Shown here: piece after piece, positions 17,255 to 26,455 of the stretch
Position numbering within the stretch: position 1 is the stretch's first letter
Layout: every line of letters starts with the position of its first letter
Source: Pseudoprimorskyibacter sp.
GTDB lineage: Bacteria; Pseudomonadota; Alphaproteobacteria; Rhodobacterales; Rhodobacteraceae
Assembly: GCA_029251265.1 (NCBI GenBank)
Contig: JAQXDR010000066.1
Coordinates: 1-39,302 of the forward strand
Reading direction: 5' to 3'
Length of the DNA stretch: 39,302 nt
Made by a program: the position numbers and the translations under genes
Notes under the pieces: model-generated
What the model saw: the letters and a program-made list of their open reading frames with translations, nothing else
The model's database searches: none
Told to the model about the DNA's origin: nothing

Positions 17255-18361
17255 ATGACCAACCCCTCCATTCTTATTTTGCCAGGTGATGGCATAGGGC
17301 CCGAAGTTATGGCCGAGGTTCGCAAGGTTATCGATTGGTATGGCGTCAAACGCGACATGGTTTTTAATGTCACCGAAGACCTTGTGGGCGGTGTGGCGTA
17401 TGACGCCCATGGAACACCTTTGCATGATGACACCATGGAAAAGGCGCAGCAGGTTGATGCGGTGCTGCTTGGTGCTGTCGGAGGCCCGAAATATGACGAT
17501 CTGGATTTCAGCGTAAAACCCGAGCGCGGCCTGCTGCGTTTGAGAAAGGAAATGGACCTGTTTTCCAATCTGCGTCCGGCGCAATGTTTCGATGCACTCG
17601 CTGATTTTTCGTCGTTGAAGCGTGATGTCGTGGCGGGGCTGGACATTATGATTGTCCGGGAATTGACCTCTGGTATTTATTTTGGGGAACCACGCGGCAT
17701 TTTCGAGGAAGGCAACGAACGCGTGGGGATTAACACGCAGCGCTATACAGAAAGCGAAATAGACCGGGTCGCGCGATCGGCCTTTGAATTGGCACGCCGT
17801 CGTGGGAACAAGGTCTGCTCGATGGAAAAGGCAAACGTTATGGAATCCGGTATTCTATGGCGCGAAGTCGTGCAGAAGGTGCATGATGAAGACTACCAAG
17901 ATGTTGAGCTTAGCCATATGTATGCGGACGCAGGCGCAATGCAGCTGTGTCGTTGGCCTAAACAGTTCGATGTCATTGTGACAGATAATCTGTTTGGTGA
18001 TCTGTTGTCAGATGCGGCAGCGATGTTGACAGGATCGCTTGGCATGTTGCCTTCGGCCAGTTTGGGCGCGCCCATGGCAAATGGCCGGCCAAAGGCGCTT
18101 TATGAGCCCGTCCATGGCTCTGCGCCGGACATCGCCGGCACTGGTAAAGCAAACCCGATTGCCTGTGTGCTTAGTTTTGCCATGGCACTCCGGTACAGCT
18201 TTGACCACGGTGACGAGGCGACCCGCCTTGAGGACGCTGTCGAAAAAGTGTTGGCCGATGGTCTGCGCACAGCCGATTTGCTGGGCGAAGATGGGGTGAA
18301 CCCGGTATCCACATCGCAAATGGGCGACGCCATTGTCGCCGCTCTGGACGCCAGCCTGTAA
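17255..18361 (+). CDS. leuB: 3-isopropylmalate dehydrogenase
   Basis: LeuB oxidatively decarboxylates 3-isopropylmalate with NAD to give the leucine keto-acid precursor. The 368 residues are full length and start with [14 protein letters not shown]. They contain the substrate-binding [13 protein letters not shown]-like region, [41 protein letters not shown] and [19 protein letters not shown], which bind metal, isopropylmalate and NAD. The chosen ATG has AAAGGA eight bases upstream; an in-frame extension of 28 codons lacks family resemblance. It lies downstream of leuD and two other genes on the same strand, with a 162-base gap that may hold its own promoter. Confidence 0.95.
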   Translation: MTNPSILILPGDGIGPEVMAEVRKVIDWYGVKRDMVFNVTEDLVGGVAYDAHGTPLHDDTMEKAQQVDAVLLGAVGGPKYDDLDFSVKPERGLLRLRKEMDLFSNLRPAQCFDALADFSSLKRDVVAGLDIMIVRELTSGIYFGEPRGIFEEGNERVGINTQRYTESEIDRVARSAFELARRRGNKVCSMEKANVMESGILWREVVQKVHDEDYQDVELSHMYADAGAMQLCRWPKQFDVIVTDNLFGDLLSDAAAMLTGSLGMLPSASLGAPMANGRPKALYEPVHGSAPDIAGTGKANPIACVLSFAMALRYSFDHGDEATRLEDAVEKVLADGLRTADLLGEDGVNPVSTSQMGDAIVAALDASL

Positions 18362-18369
18362 CCAAAAGC

Positions 18370-18396
18370 GTGGGGTGGGCATCACCCCTCCCCCAC
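18370..18396 (+). terminator. GC-rich hairpin after leuB
   Basis: GTGGGG (18370-18375) pairs with CCCCAC (18391-18396), and inner GGG with CCC extends the stem. It starts 9 bases after the leuB stop. There is no T run, so termination by this hairpin alone is uncertain. Confidence 0.35.
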
Positions 18397-18539
18397 ACAG
18401 CCACCACCAAAGTGCATAACGGATATGATGGCAGGGCCGTCTAAGCCATATTGACCGAATCTTCGTTTATGATAGCGATACCGGTGACCACAGCGGCGCA
18501 AGCACATTCTTTGTGCCAGCCAATTAACCGGGTTCCAAC

Positions 18540-19505
18540 ATGTCCAGCAATGCAAACGGGGCGCTGACAGCCCTGCTCGCCTTTGGTATTTTCTCTACCC
18601 ACGATGTCATCGTGAAAAGTCTTGGTGCCAGCTATAGCGCGTTCCAGATCGTGTTTTTCAGCGTTCTGTTCAGCTTTCCTTTGGTCAGCATCATGCTTAT
18701 CCGCGACAAAACGGCAGGTCATTTGCGGCCTGTGCATCCTTGGTGGACCGCCCTGCGAACCTTGGCAGTCTTGATCACGGCCTCTTCGGTTTTTTATGCG
18801 TTTTCGGTCCTGCCACTGACGCAAGTTTATGCGATCCTTTTCACAGCTCCGCTGTTGATCACTGTGCTGGCGATCCCAATTCTAGGTGAGATCGTACGTC
18901 TGCGCAGGTGGCTGGCCGTCATCTTTGGCCTTTGCGGCGTTCTGCTGGTGCTGCGTCCGGGAACAGCCGATCTGACTTTGGGTCATGGCGCTGCCCTTGC
19001 AGGCGCAGCAGGATCAGCTTTAGCCGCTATTATCGTGCGTAAGATCGGTCGCGATGAACGCGATGTGGTGTTGCTGTTATACCCCATGCTTGCAAATTTT
19101 GTGGGTATGGGCGCGGTCCTACCTTTTGTCTATCAGCCAATGCCTTTGCCACATTTGGGAGGTTTGGCGCTGATGTCTATGATGGCCTTTGCCGCATCTG
19201 CTCTGATCATCCGTGCCTACAAAACAGGAGAAGCCGCAATTGTCGCCCCGATGCAATATTCGCAAATCCTGTGGGCAACACTGTTTGGAGCCCTCTTATT
19301 TGACGAAGTCCCCGATCTGTGGACGGGGGTCGGTGCAGCCGTGATTATCTGCAGCGGAGTGTATATTGTTGCGCGTGAAAGCGGTGGCACCGCCTCGCGT
19401 ACCACGCCGGTTTTGCGCAGCCGGTCCCGTTTTGAGACCGGGACTGTACCTCGGATTAAACTCCTGAACCGACTTTGGTCCCGAAAGTCAGAGCGCGTGT
19501 ATTAA
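18540..19505 (+). CDS. EamA/DMT family transporter
   Basis: This is a drug/metabolite transporter superfamily protein, 321 residues, with ten hydrophobic segments in two EamA repeats (about 8-130 and 145-280). Typical features are an internal YAFSVLPLTQVYAILFTAPLL stretch (about residues 87-107), GLCGVLLVLRPG at the end of repeat one, and EAAIVAPMQYSQILWATLFGALLF in repeat two. Family members export amino acids, metabolites or drugs; the substrate is not readable. The tail after residue 285 is basic and cytoplasmic. ATG at 18540 has only a weak ribosome binding site. It lies alone between leuB and a convergent MATE gene. Confidence 0.88.
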   Translation: MSSNANGALTALLAFGIFSTHDVIVKSLGASYSAFQIVFFSVLFSFPLVSIMLIRDKTAGHLRPVHPWWTALRTLAVLITASSVFYAFSVLPLTQVYAILFTAPLLITVLAIPILGEIVRLRRWLAVIFGLCGVLLVLRPGTADLTLGHGAALAGAAGSALAAIIVRKIGRDERDVVLLLYPMLANFVGMGAVLPFVYQPMPLPHLGGLALMSMMAFAASALIIRAYKTGEAAIVAPMQYSQILWATLFGALLFDEVPDLWTGVGAAVIICSGVYIVARESGGTASRTTPVLRSRSRFETGTVPRIKLLNRLWSRKSERVY

Positions 19506-19795
19506 AAACTGCGTGCTCTGTCACATAACAAACCAAACCATAAGGTCTGAGCACTGCCTGGCAATTCACCATACATAAGTCGAAGGCTGGTTGAGCACGG
19601 ACCAATATAATTGGCGGCCCGGCACACAAAACCAAAGGTCAGGATTTAAGGCTGGTTGGCCCAAGCCGATTACCAAGGCGAGCGCCACTCCATTCATTCC
19701 CCGCACGCAGCAGGTTTTGGACAATACACTTCATTCGCATCGCCGCCCAACAACCGCAGGTGTATCAAGTGCTGGAAGGACTGCTTCAGACCCTG
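19506..19795. other. intergenic region between convergent DMT and MATE genes
   Basis: This is a 290-base stretch with no supported gene. The short phrase AAGGCTGGTTG occurs twice (near 19583 and 19648). A short plus-strand frame crossing it is not protein-like. No strong terminator is seen for either gene. Confidence 0.5.
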
Positions 19796-21199
19796 CTACC
19801 AGCGCCCGCTATGCATCAAGATGTGCCAACGACGATGTCCTTGGAAGGGATGTTTTTCGTCTCCATGATCATTTGCGGCAATAACGCGGAATGCCAGCCA
19901 CACGGAAAGAACCGCAAAAAGAACTCCGCCAAGCGCCTGCCCTATTAAAATCCCGGGTGCGCCTGCGAGTAACGACCCAAGAATGACGAATGGCCAGGTC
20001 CCGACGGTATTTTTACCCCAATTGATCCATGTGGAATAGGTTGGCCGCCCAAGGTTGTTAAAGCCGGCATTCGAGGCAAAAAGTGCACCATTAAACAGAT
20101 TGAACAAAGCCAGCGGACCGCAAAACAAATAAATCAACGTCATCGTATCGCCCGTAGCGTCAAACAGGCCAGCAATCGGGGCCCGCAAAAGGTACAGTAT
20201 ACCAGAGGCCAACACCACATAGACAGCAATAAACTGCAATCCCGCAATCAAAGCCCCGCGTACTCGGTCCATTTTTTTGGCCCCAAAATTTTGCCCGATG
20301 ATCGGTCCCAAGGCACCGGACAAGGCCAATACAACGCCGAAGGCTACAGGGATGAGACGACCGATAACAGCCATTCCCGCCACCGCTTCGGATCCATATT
20401 TTGACATCTCGCGGGTGACAATTGCAGCCCCAACAGGTGTGGCAACGTTAGTCAGAACCGCAGGTCCGGCCAGTTTCCCAACAGCAGAGAAATCTCGTAC
20501 CATCAACCCAACCGATGGCATCGCAAACCCATTATGCTTAACGATGGCGGGGTATAGTGCGAACGCCATCATGGTGACCCGAGCAATCACACTTGCGATG
20601 GCTGCACCCTCTAGTCCAAGAGACAGGGCAAAGATGAAAATGGGGTCAAAAATCGCATTGGCCATTCCACCAAACAATGTCGCATACATTGATCGGCGCG
20701 CGTCCCCATAAGAACGCAGCACCGCCATGGCAGCCATTGCAATCCCGACAAAGGCCATCGACGGCAAGATAATCCGCAGATACCCCACTGCGAGATCGGC
20801 CACTTCCCCTGTTGCCCCCAGCCATCCGAGCACAAGATGTAAATTGGGCAACAGGATGATCGGCATAATTATGCCTGTCAGGGCTGCGAAGACGGCAACT
20901 GATGTTGCATATTCCCGTGCATCTTCTTCGTCGCCTGCACCGATCGCGCGGGCCACCAGCGCACCTGCCGCAATCGACAGACCGATGTTGATCGAATTGG
21001 TGAAAAACAAAAGCGTAGAGGCATAACCCGCAGCAGCCGCAAGTGCATCATGGCCTAACATCGAGATGAAAATCATATCGATCAGATCAACTGCAAAAAT
21101 TGCCATCAGTCCAATCGAGGCCGTTAACGACATGGTCGTCACATGGCGCATAAGACTGCCTTCCAAAAAGACTGCCTGCGCGTGTTTCGGTTCTGCCAT
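19796..21199 (-). CDS. MATE family efflux transporter
   Basis: This is a multidrug and toxic compound extrusion family protein of 467 residues with twelve hydrophobic segments. The first, SIGLMAIFAVDLIDMIFISMLG, matches the DinF/NorM-type opening. The internal repeat is clear, with GALGPIIGQNFGAKKMDRV as the mid-protein motif between the two halves. Such proteins export cationic compounds using a sodium or proton gradient. The ATG chosen has GGAGG seven bases upstream. It follows cobF by 130 bases on the same strand. Read-through from the cob operon is possible, but an AT-rich hairpin lies between, and I infer an independent gene. Confidence 0.9.
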   Translation of the reverse strand: MAEPKHAQAVFLEGSLMRHVTTMSLTASIGLMAIFAVDLIDMIFISMLGHDALAAAAGYASTLLFFTNSINIGLSIAAGALVARAIGAGDEEDAREYATSVAVFAALTGIIMPIILLPNLHLVLGWLGATGEVADLAVGYLRIILPSMAFVGIAMAAMAVLRSYGDARRSMYATLFGGMANAIFDPIFIFALSLGLEGAAIASVIARVTMMAFALYPAIVKHNGFAMPSVGLMVRDFSAVGKLAGPAVLTNVATPVGAAIVTREMSKYGSEAVAGMAVIGRLIPVAFGVVLALSGALGPIIGQNFGAKKMDRVRGALIAGLQFIAVYVVLASGILYLLRAPIAGLFDATGDTMTLIYLFCGPLALFNLFNGALFASNAGFNNLGRPTYSTWINWGKNTVGTWPFVILGSLLAGAPGILIGQALGGVLFAVLSVWLAFRVIAANDHGDEKHPFQGHRRWHILMHSGRW

Positions 21200-21295
21200 T
21201 ATTAAGCCTCCACAACTTTGCATTGCACCCTACTGCACACGTTTGAGGCGTCAATCAAATACCATCACAAGAATTCATGGCAGAAAACAACCCTT

Positions 21296-21320
21296 AATAA
21301 GACAGTAAAATGTCTTTATT
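21296..21320 (-). terminator. AT-rich inverted repeat after cobF
   Basis: AATAAGACA (21296-21304) and TGTCTTTATT (21311-21320) form a stem of about nine pairs with one bulged base. It begins 10 bases after the cobF stop. It may end the cob operon or serve as a site upstream of the MATE gene. The stem is AT-rich and lacks a clear T run, so confidence is low. Confidence 0.3.
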
Positions 21321-21329
21321 GGCATTCCT

Positions 21330-22064
21330 TCAGTTCATCCGACGACGCATCAGATATGTGTCCATGATCCATCCGTGGTCCGCCCGCGCGGCCTCGCGGC
21401 GCACGATAATGCGTGGTGTTGCCTCCGCTAATGGACCCTCAACCAGAATTTGTTCGGGCATACCCAGATAGGCGCCCCACCAGATATAAACGCCTTGGGT
21501 TTGGAGGTTTTGAAAACTACAGGCCCCATCCAACATAACAACCAATGTTGAGGTGCCCTCGGGCCAGCCAAAGTCGCGCAATCGTCGACCTGTTGTGACT
21601 GTCACCGCACCATCTATGGTGTTGAACGGGATTGCATGTGCTGCGGTCAACGCTTGCAAAGCTGTTATTCCGGGCACCACGCGTACAGAAGGTACCGGAT
21701 GCAGGCGGGCTGCAATGCGCAAGGTGCTGTCATAGAGCCCGGGATCCCCCCACACCAAAAGTGCCACCTTGACCCCATCTTTTGGCAAGGCCATTTGCCA
21801 GCACTGTGCGATCCTGTCATGCCAATCTGCCACCCGGTCCTGATATGGCAACGCCTCGTCCCGCACGGGCATGTCAAATTCGACGACCTGCGCCGTCGCC
21901 CCGCAAGAGTTTAGAATATTGTGGCGCAACAGGGCCAAATCATCCTTACCCCGGCCCTTGCGCGGGATCAGCACCACATCGGCATCCCGAAGGGCCTGTT
22001 GTCCTTCCAACGTGATATGCGCGGGATTCCCTGTTCCAATCCCGACAAGCCACAATTCCTGCAT
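21330..22064 (-). CDS. cobF: precorrin-6A synthase (deacetylating)
   Basis: CobF methylates precorrin-5 at C1 with S-adenosylmethionine and releases acetate to give precorrin-6A, an aerobic-pathway enzyme. The 244 residues show the tetrapyrrole methylase fold: GIGTGNPAHITLEG at the N-terminus, VWGDPGLYDST near residue 105 and VPGITALQALTAAHAIPFNTI next. The ATG used has AAGGAG six bases upstream. It is the last gene of the minus-strand cob operon, 10 bases after cobA. Its separation from cobG to cobM by cobB and cobA differs from the classical Pseudomonas denitrificans order, where, as I recall, cobF leads. Confidence 0.93.
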   Translation of the reverse strand: MQELWLVGIGTGNPAHITLEGQQALRDADVVLIPRKGRGKDDLALLRHNILNSCGATAQVVEFDMPVRDEALPYQDRVADWHDRIAQCWQMALPKDGVKVALLVWGDPGLYDSTLRIAARLHPVPSVRVVPGITALQALTAAHAIPFNTIDGAVTVTTGRRLRDFGWPEGTSTLVVMLDGACSFQNLQTQGVYIWWGAYLGMPEQILVEGPLAEATPRIIVRREAARADHGWIMDTYLMRRRMN

Positions 22065-22074
22065 GACCGCTCCT

Positions 22075-22797
22075 TTAATCCAGCTCGGCCAGCGGGCCAT
22101 ACACAATCAACGCCGGGGATGGTCCCACATCCTTCAACAGACGGTTTGCAAGATCACGGATGGTGCTCCGATCCACGCGCTGATCCGGCGTGCTGACTGC
22201 CTCGGCCAAAATGGCGGGATGATCCGCAGGCAAACCATGAGCAATTAGTTGTGTCGCCAAGGCTGGAAAAGTCCGCTTGCCCATAAAGATCACGGTCGAG
22301 GCCAAAGGATCTGCCAAGGCTGGCAAATTCAAATCAGCAGGCAGCTGACCATTTGCATCATGTCCAGTGACAAACTGTACCCGTCGTGCGGTAAACCGTC
22401 GGGTTAATGGTATACCAGCCGCAGCAGCGGCGGCCATTGCGGATGGAACTCCGGGGACAATATCGTATGGGATACCTCCGGCACGTACGGCAACCAGTTC
22501 TTCTTCCAGACGCCCAAACAATCCCGCGTCCCCGGATTTCAATCGCACAACCCGTTGGCCGCTTGAGGCATAGTCCACCAACAGCTTGCTGACATGGTTT
22601 TGCTTGGGTGATGGGCGTCCCGCGCGTTTTCCCACCCCAACAAGATCTGCTCCCGTGCGCGCATGTGCCAAAATCGGACCAGATGACAGATCGTCAAATA
22701 ATACAGCATCCGCGCGCTGTAGCCTATCCACAGCTTTTAGTGTCAAAAGCTCCGGATCCCCAGGTCCGGAACTCACAAAGCTTACATGACCGGTCAT
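22075..22797 (-). CDS. cobA: uroporphyrinogen-III C-methyltransferase
   Basis: CobA transfers two methyl groups to C2 and C7 of uroporphyrinogen III to form precorrin-2, the branch point to cobalamin and siroheme. The 240-residue single-domain protein has SSGPGDPELLTLKA, LKSGDAGLFGR and VPGVPSAMAAAAAAGIPLTRR, the SUMT signatures. There is no fused dehydrogenase/ferrochelatase domain as in CysG, consistent with a dedicated cobalamin enzyme. Its ATG overlaps the cobB stop in an ATGA, which implies translational coupling. Confidence 0.95.
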   Translation of the reverse strand: MTGHVSFVSSGPGDPELLTLKAVDRLQRADAVLFDDLSSGPILAHARTGADLVGVGKRAGRPSPKQNHVSKLLVDYASSGQRVVRLKSGDAGLFGRLEEELVAVRAGGIPYDIVPGVPSAMAAAAAAGIPLTRRFTARRVQFVTGHDANGQLPADLNLPALADPLASTVIFMGKRTFPALATQLIAHGLPADHPAILAEAVSTPDQRVDRSTIRDLANRLLKDVGPSPALIVYGPLAELD

Positions 22798-24101
22798 TTG
22801 GATTCTTCGCCCGTTATCAAGTGGAAAAATGTTCCCGTGACATGACCCCTGACAGATCCGGTTTCCGCAACAGGATTGCCGTCTGCATCCATCACTTTTG
22901 CAAGTGGCGCATCAGGTTCCGCCAGAATGGTGGTGTAGTGAAACTCATGCCCCCGCAGAACCGAGCCTGCATCAAAGCCTGGTATGGATTGCTCGAGGAT
23001 CACGCGTCTGTAACCAAGATGAAATTTGCGTTTCTCAAAAGAGGTCTCAAGCCCCAAGAGCCCCGCCATCTGGTGACGTGTCCCGCTTTTATCCACAATT
23101 CCCTGACCAAGCGCCATGTAGCCACCGCATTCTCCATGGACGGGCTTTGTCTGGGCATGTGCCCGCAGGCCGCTTTGGAACCGGCTGGCAGCCGCCAGCG
23201 TGCCGGCGTGTAATTCGGGATACCCACCCGGTAACCAGACCAGATCAGCATCGCTAGCCGGGGGCGCGTCTGCAAGCGGTGAAAACGGTTTGATCTCGGC
23301 CCCAGCATTGCGCCAGCCTTGGACAAGATGGGGATATGCAAAGCTGAATGCTGCATCCTGAGCGAGCGCGATGCACTGTGCTGGTGGATGAGGTAAGGGT
23401 GATTTTGGCGGCGTGGGCAGACCGGCTGCAGCCGCTTTTATTGCGTCTAAATCCACATGCGCGCGCAAAAACTCAGCGTAACCGGCGATGGCTGCATCCA
23501 GATCCGGATGTTCGGTGGCTTGCACCAAGCCCAGATGCCGTTCCGGCAGTGCAAGATCCCCCCGTCGAGGTAAACTTCCCAAAACCGTCAGCCCGGCCCG
23601 TTCCATGCCCAGTCTCGTCAGCCTTTCATGGCGCGGGCTGGCCACACGGTTCAGGATCACGCCTGCAAAAGGCAAGTCAGGCATATAGGTCTGAAATCCC
23701 AGCGCTGTTGCCGCCGCCGATTGTGCCTGCCCACCCACATCAACCACCAAAACAACCGGCCAACCCATGCGGCGCGCGGTTTCTGCACTTGTGCCATGCC
23801 CGGACTGGCCTGCTGTGGCCACACCGTCATAAAGCCCCATAGAGCCCTCTGCCACGCAGATATCCGCGCCTTGGGCTTGGCTTGCGATGGCACCGAGCAA
23901 TTGCGGGCCCATCGCCCATGTGTCCATGTTGTATGATGCGCGCCCACACGCAGCCTTGTGAAACGCAGGATCGATATAATCAGGGCCACTTTTAAACGGC
24001 TGCACGATCAGCCCATCCTCGGCCAAAGCCCGCAACAGCCCCAACATCACTGTGGTCTTACCTGTGCCCGATGCCGGCGCAGATATCAAAATACCAGCCA
24101 T
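22794..24101 (-). CDS. cobB: cobyrinate/hydrogenobyrinate a,c-diamide synthase
   Basis: CobB uses glutamine and ATP to amidate the a and c acetate side chains of the corrin ring. In the aerobic route it acts on hydrogenobyrinic acid before cobalt insertion. The 435 residues have a P-loop, SAPASGTGKTT, at the N-terminus, a dethiobiotin-synthetase-like domain with PFKSGPDYIDPAFH, and a C-terminal class I glutamine amidotransferase domain with WLPGGYPELH and the nucleophile Cys in GECGGYMALG. The ATG at 24101 sits one base after the cobM stop with GGAG nine bases upstream. Another ATG five codons earlier would overlap cobM by 14 bases. Confidence 0.95.
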   Translation of the reverse strand: MAGILISAPASGTGKTTVMLGLLRALAEDGLIVQPFKSGPDYIDPAFHKAACGRASYNMDTWAMGPQLLGAIASQAQGADICVAEGSMGLYDGVATAGQSGHGTSAETARRMGWPVVLVVDVGGQAQSAAATALGFQTYMPDLPFAGVILNRVASPRHERLTRLGMERAGLTVLGSLPRRGDLALPERHLGLVQATEHPDLDAAIAGYAEFLRAHVDLDAIKAAAAGLPTPPKSPLPHPPAQCIALAQDAAFSFAYPHLVQGWRNAGAEIKPFSPLADAPPASDADLVWLPGGYPELHAGTLAAASRFQSGLRAHAQTKPVHGECGGYMALGQGIVDKSGTRHQMAGLLGLETSFEKRKFHLGYRRVILEQSIPGFDAGSVLRGHEFHYTTILAEPDAPLAKVMDADGNPVAETGSVRGHVTGTFFHLITGEESK

Positions 24102-24102
24102 A

Positions 24103-24897
24103 TCAGTCGTCTCCATGTTGCCAATCAGCCCAAGGGCTTTCGGCTGTCTGAGGGCGGTAGCGCCGGTCGTAATCGGCCGCGTAAAGCCGGCTTTCGCCAA
24201 AGCCCGCGCCCGCCAATGTTGGCCCCACCAGAATAAGCGCCGTGCGTGTGATGTCTGATGGCACGGCTGTTTTCAAAGACCCAAGCGTGGCACGTATCAC
24301 CCGCTCATCGGGCCAACTGGCACGAAACACCACCGCAGCAGGACACTCCATCCCATAGGCCGGTACCAGATCGGCAATCACCTGATCAAGATTGGAAATC
24401 GACAGGTGAATGGCCAGTGTTGCTTTGGTTGCAGCAAAGGCGGCAAGCGTTTCGCCTTGTGGCATTGATGTCGCACGGCCCGGCGTGCGCGTTAACACAA
24501 CTGATTGGGCCAGACCGGGCAGGGTCAGTTCCACCCCAAGCGCCGCAGCGCTTGCCGAAAACGCAGGTACACCGGGGGTCACCGTATACGGAATGCCCAA
24601 AGCGTCTAATCGCCGGATCTGTTCACCAAGCGCCGACCAGATCGACAAATCCCCAGATTGAAGGCGCGCAATGTCATGCCCCTGGGCATGGGCACGCTGG
24701 ATCTCATTTATGATCGCATCCAGGTCCATCGGCGCGGTATTTATCTTGCGGGCCTCTGGCGGGCAATGATCCAAAACGGCCTCGGGTACGAGCGATCCGG
24801 CATATAGACACACAGGACAGACCGCGATCAGATCGCGTCCACGAAGGGTCAACAAATCCGGTGCACCGGGTCCTGCCCCGATAAAATGAACAGTCAT
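24103..24897 (-). CDS. cobM: precorrin-4 C11-methyltransferase
   Basis: CobM methylates precorrin-4 at C11 to give precorrin-5. The 264 residues contain the methylase motifs [29 protein letters not shown] (a CobM/CbiF hallmark), [11 protein letters not shown] and [15 protein letters not shown]. The start codon overlaps the cobE stop (ATGA), and one base separates its stop from cobB, so all three are probably translated in sequence. The tail ends [15 protein letters not shown], a little longer than the family minimum. Confidence 0.95.
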   Translation of the reverse strand: MTVHFIGAGPGAPDLLTLRGRDLIAVCPVCLYAGSLVPEAVLDHCPPEARKINTAPMDLDAIINEIQRAHAQGHDIARLQSGDLSIWSALGEQIRRLDALGIPYTVTPGVPAFSASAAALGVELTLPGLAQSVVLTRTPGRATSMPQGETLAAFAATKATLAIHLSISNLDQVIADLVPAYGMECPAAVVFRASWPDERVIRATLGSLKTAVPSDITRTALILVGPTLAGAGFGESRLYAADYDRRYRPQTAESPWADWQHGDD

Positions 24898-25256
24898 TCT
24901 CGATCATCCCTGACAGCAAGAGCACAGGTCGCCAGCCTGTCACCCGAAACAATACGGTTTGCGAGCAGTTTGGCACCGGGCCCCGCGGCGGCCAAAGCGC
25001 AGGCTTCTGCCACGCTGCCCGTATTCCGCACGTTGTAGGATGCTTGAGAGTGGGTCAGGGTGTTTTGTGCCGCCGCACTCTCGGCAGATACCGCCACCAC
25101 CGGCAGACCCAGAGCCTGTGCCAGACCAGACAGCTTATGCACCTTATCCGCTAGCGTCGCTAATGCATCCGGTTGGATGGTCGCTGCCAGATCAAAGGCG
25201 TCATGCAAACTCTCGACAGTCGCTTCAGTGCGAAATCCAAAACCTGCAACAATCAT
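24894..25256 (-). CDS. cobE: cobalamin biosynthesis protein CobE (CbiG C-terminal type)
   Basis: CobE is a small protein of the aerobic pathway related to the C-terminal domain of CbiG; its exact step is not settled, as I recall. The 120 residues begin [12 protein letters not shown] and contain [18 protein letters not shown] and [27 protein letters not shown] (split here between residues 75 and 105), typical of the family. The ATG at 25256 shares ATGA with the cobL stop. A second ATG at 25271 would add five residues and overlap cobL by 19 bases; the upstream part of the open frame beyond that is not family-like. Its end overlaps the cobM start. Confidence 0.88.
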   Translation of the reverse strand: MIVAGFGFRTEATVESLHDAFDLAATIQPDALATLADKVHKLSGLAQALGLPVVAVSAESAAAQNTLTHSQASYNVRNTGSVAEACALAAAGPGAKLLANRIVSGDRLATCALAVRDDRE

Positions 25257-26455
25257 AATGTCAGGGTCCATTGTACAATAGGGTAACTGGCCGACCAACC
25301 CAGGCGGGGCCCCAAAGCACCGGCTGTAGCCAGTTCGATGCGAAGCAGATCCCCACCATGCGCAAGCCGCGCAGCAGTCAGACATGCCTCGGATTCCAAT
25401 GTCACAGCATGCGCCACCAACCGCGTTCCTGCGGGCAGACGGGTCATAAGAACATCAAGCAAAACCGGACCAAGACCACCGCCGATGAAAACTGCATGGG
25501 GATCGGGCAAGCCGTCCAGTGCAGCAGGGGCGGTACCTGTTACCACTTGCAAACGGTCCACGCCCAAGCGCTTTGCATTCTGATCAATTCGTCCCGCACG
25601 GTCCGCGCGGGTCTCGATGCTGATTGCTTCGGTTGAGGGATGGCTCAGCAACCATTCGATGGCAATTGATCCCGATCCACCACCAATGTCCCACAACAGT
25701 TGCCCCGGTAAAGGGGCCAGAGCAGACAGCGCCAAGGCGCGCACTGGACGTTTGGTCATCTGGCCATCACTGTCGAACCATATATCCGCTCTGCCCGACA
25801 CACAGGGCATCGCGGCACCATCGCCTGTCACGTGAATGGCCGCGCATACGGGGTGGTCAAACGTCTCAGTGGGCAGGGCCTGCGCCTGACAGTGTGTGAC
25901 CCGCTGGTGTGGCCCTCCTAGATGCTCCAGAACGCACAGCCGGCTGGCCCCAAACCCTGCTTTGACGAGATACTCCGCCAGTGCGTTGACTGCCGCGCCG
26001 TCACGCAATGTTACAATCAGTCGGACATCTGGTGCCAGATGGGGGCGCATGCGGGCAAGGGGGGCGGCGTGCAATCCCAGACAGGCCACCCTTTCCAGCG
26101 GCCAGCCCATGTGTGCGGCGGTCAGTGCAAAACAGGACGGACCGGGCAAAGCTTGCCATTCGCCATCGTTCAGATGGCGTGAGATGACGCTGCCTGCACC
26201 AAACCAGAACGGATCACCAGAGGCCACAACCACCACATTCTGCCCACGCAGCTGCAACAACACAGGCACGCCATCCGCAAATGGCACCGGCCATTCCATC
26301 CGGCGCGCCCCACCCAGACCCTGCACCAGATCCAGGTGCCGGGGCGGTCCAAGGATCACACTGGCCTGCTGGATTGCAATCCGACTTGCAGGTGGTAGGC
26401 CCTCTGCGCCATCTTCACCCACACCAACGATCGTCAACCAAGGAGCCTCAGCCAT
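25253..26455 (-). CDS. cobL: precorrin-6Y C5,15-methyltransferase (decarboxylating), bifunctional
   Basis: CobL methylates precorrin-6B at C5 and C15 and decarboxylates the C12 acetate to give precorrin-8X. The 400 residues contain both expected halves. The N-terminal CbiE-type methylase has IVGVGEDGAEGL, ASGDPFWFG and PGPSCFALTAAHMGWPLE (about 90-125). The C-terminal CbiT-type Rossmann domain has LLWDIGGGSGSIAIEW near residue 250 and FIGGG near 325. The start codon forms a CATG with the oppositely directed cobK start, so the two 5' ends overlap. AGGTGG, lying inside cobK, is the likely ribosome binding site. Its end overlaps cobE in an ATGA. Confidence 0.94.
   Translation of the reverse strand: MAEAPWLTIVGVGEDGAEGLPPASRIAIQQASVILGPPRHLDLVQGLGGARRMEWPVPFADGVPVLLQLRGQNVVVVASGDPFWFGAGSVISRHLNDGEWQALPGPSCFALTAAHMGWPLERVACLGLHAAPLARMRPHLAPDVRLIVTLRDGAAVNALAEYLVKAGFGASRLCVLEHLGGPHQRVTHCQAQALPTETFDHPVCAAIHVTGDGAAMPCVSGRADIWFDSDGQMTKRPVRALALSALAPLPGQLLWDIGGGSGSIAIEWLLSHPSTEAISIETRADRAGRIDQNAKRLGVDRLQVVTGTAPAALDGLPDPHAVFIGGGLGPVLLDVLMTRLPAGTRLVAHAVTLESEACLTAARLAHGGDLLRIELATAGALGPRLGWSASYPIVQWTLTL

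Noticed and set aside
19591-19884. Plus-strand frame spanning the DMT-MATE gap
   Set aside because: It runs antisense into the MATE 3' end, has low-complexity Arg/Ser/Thr composition and no domain.
25896-26453. Long N-terminal extension of the cobK frame
   Set aside because: It is antisense to cobL, Arg- and Pro-rich and not CobK-like; the family begins at the ATG at 26454, which has its own ribosome binding site.
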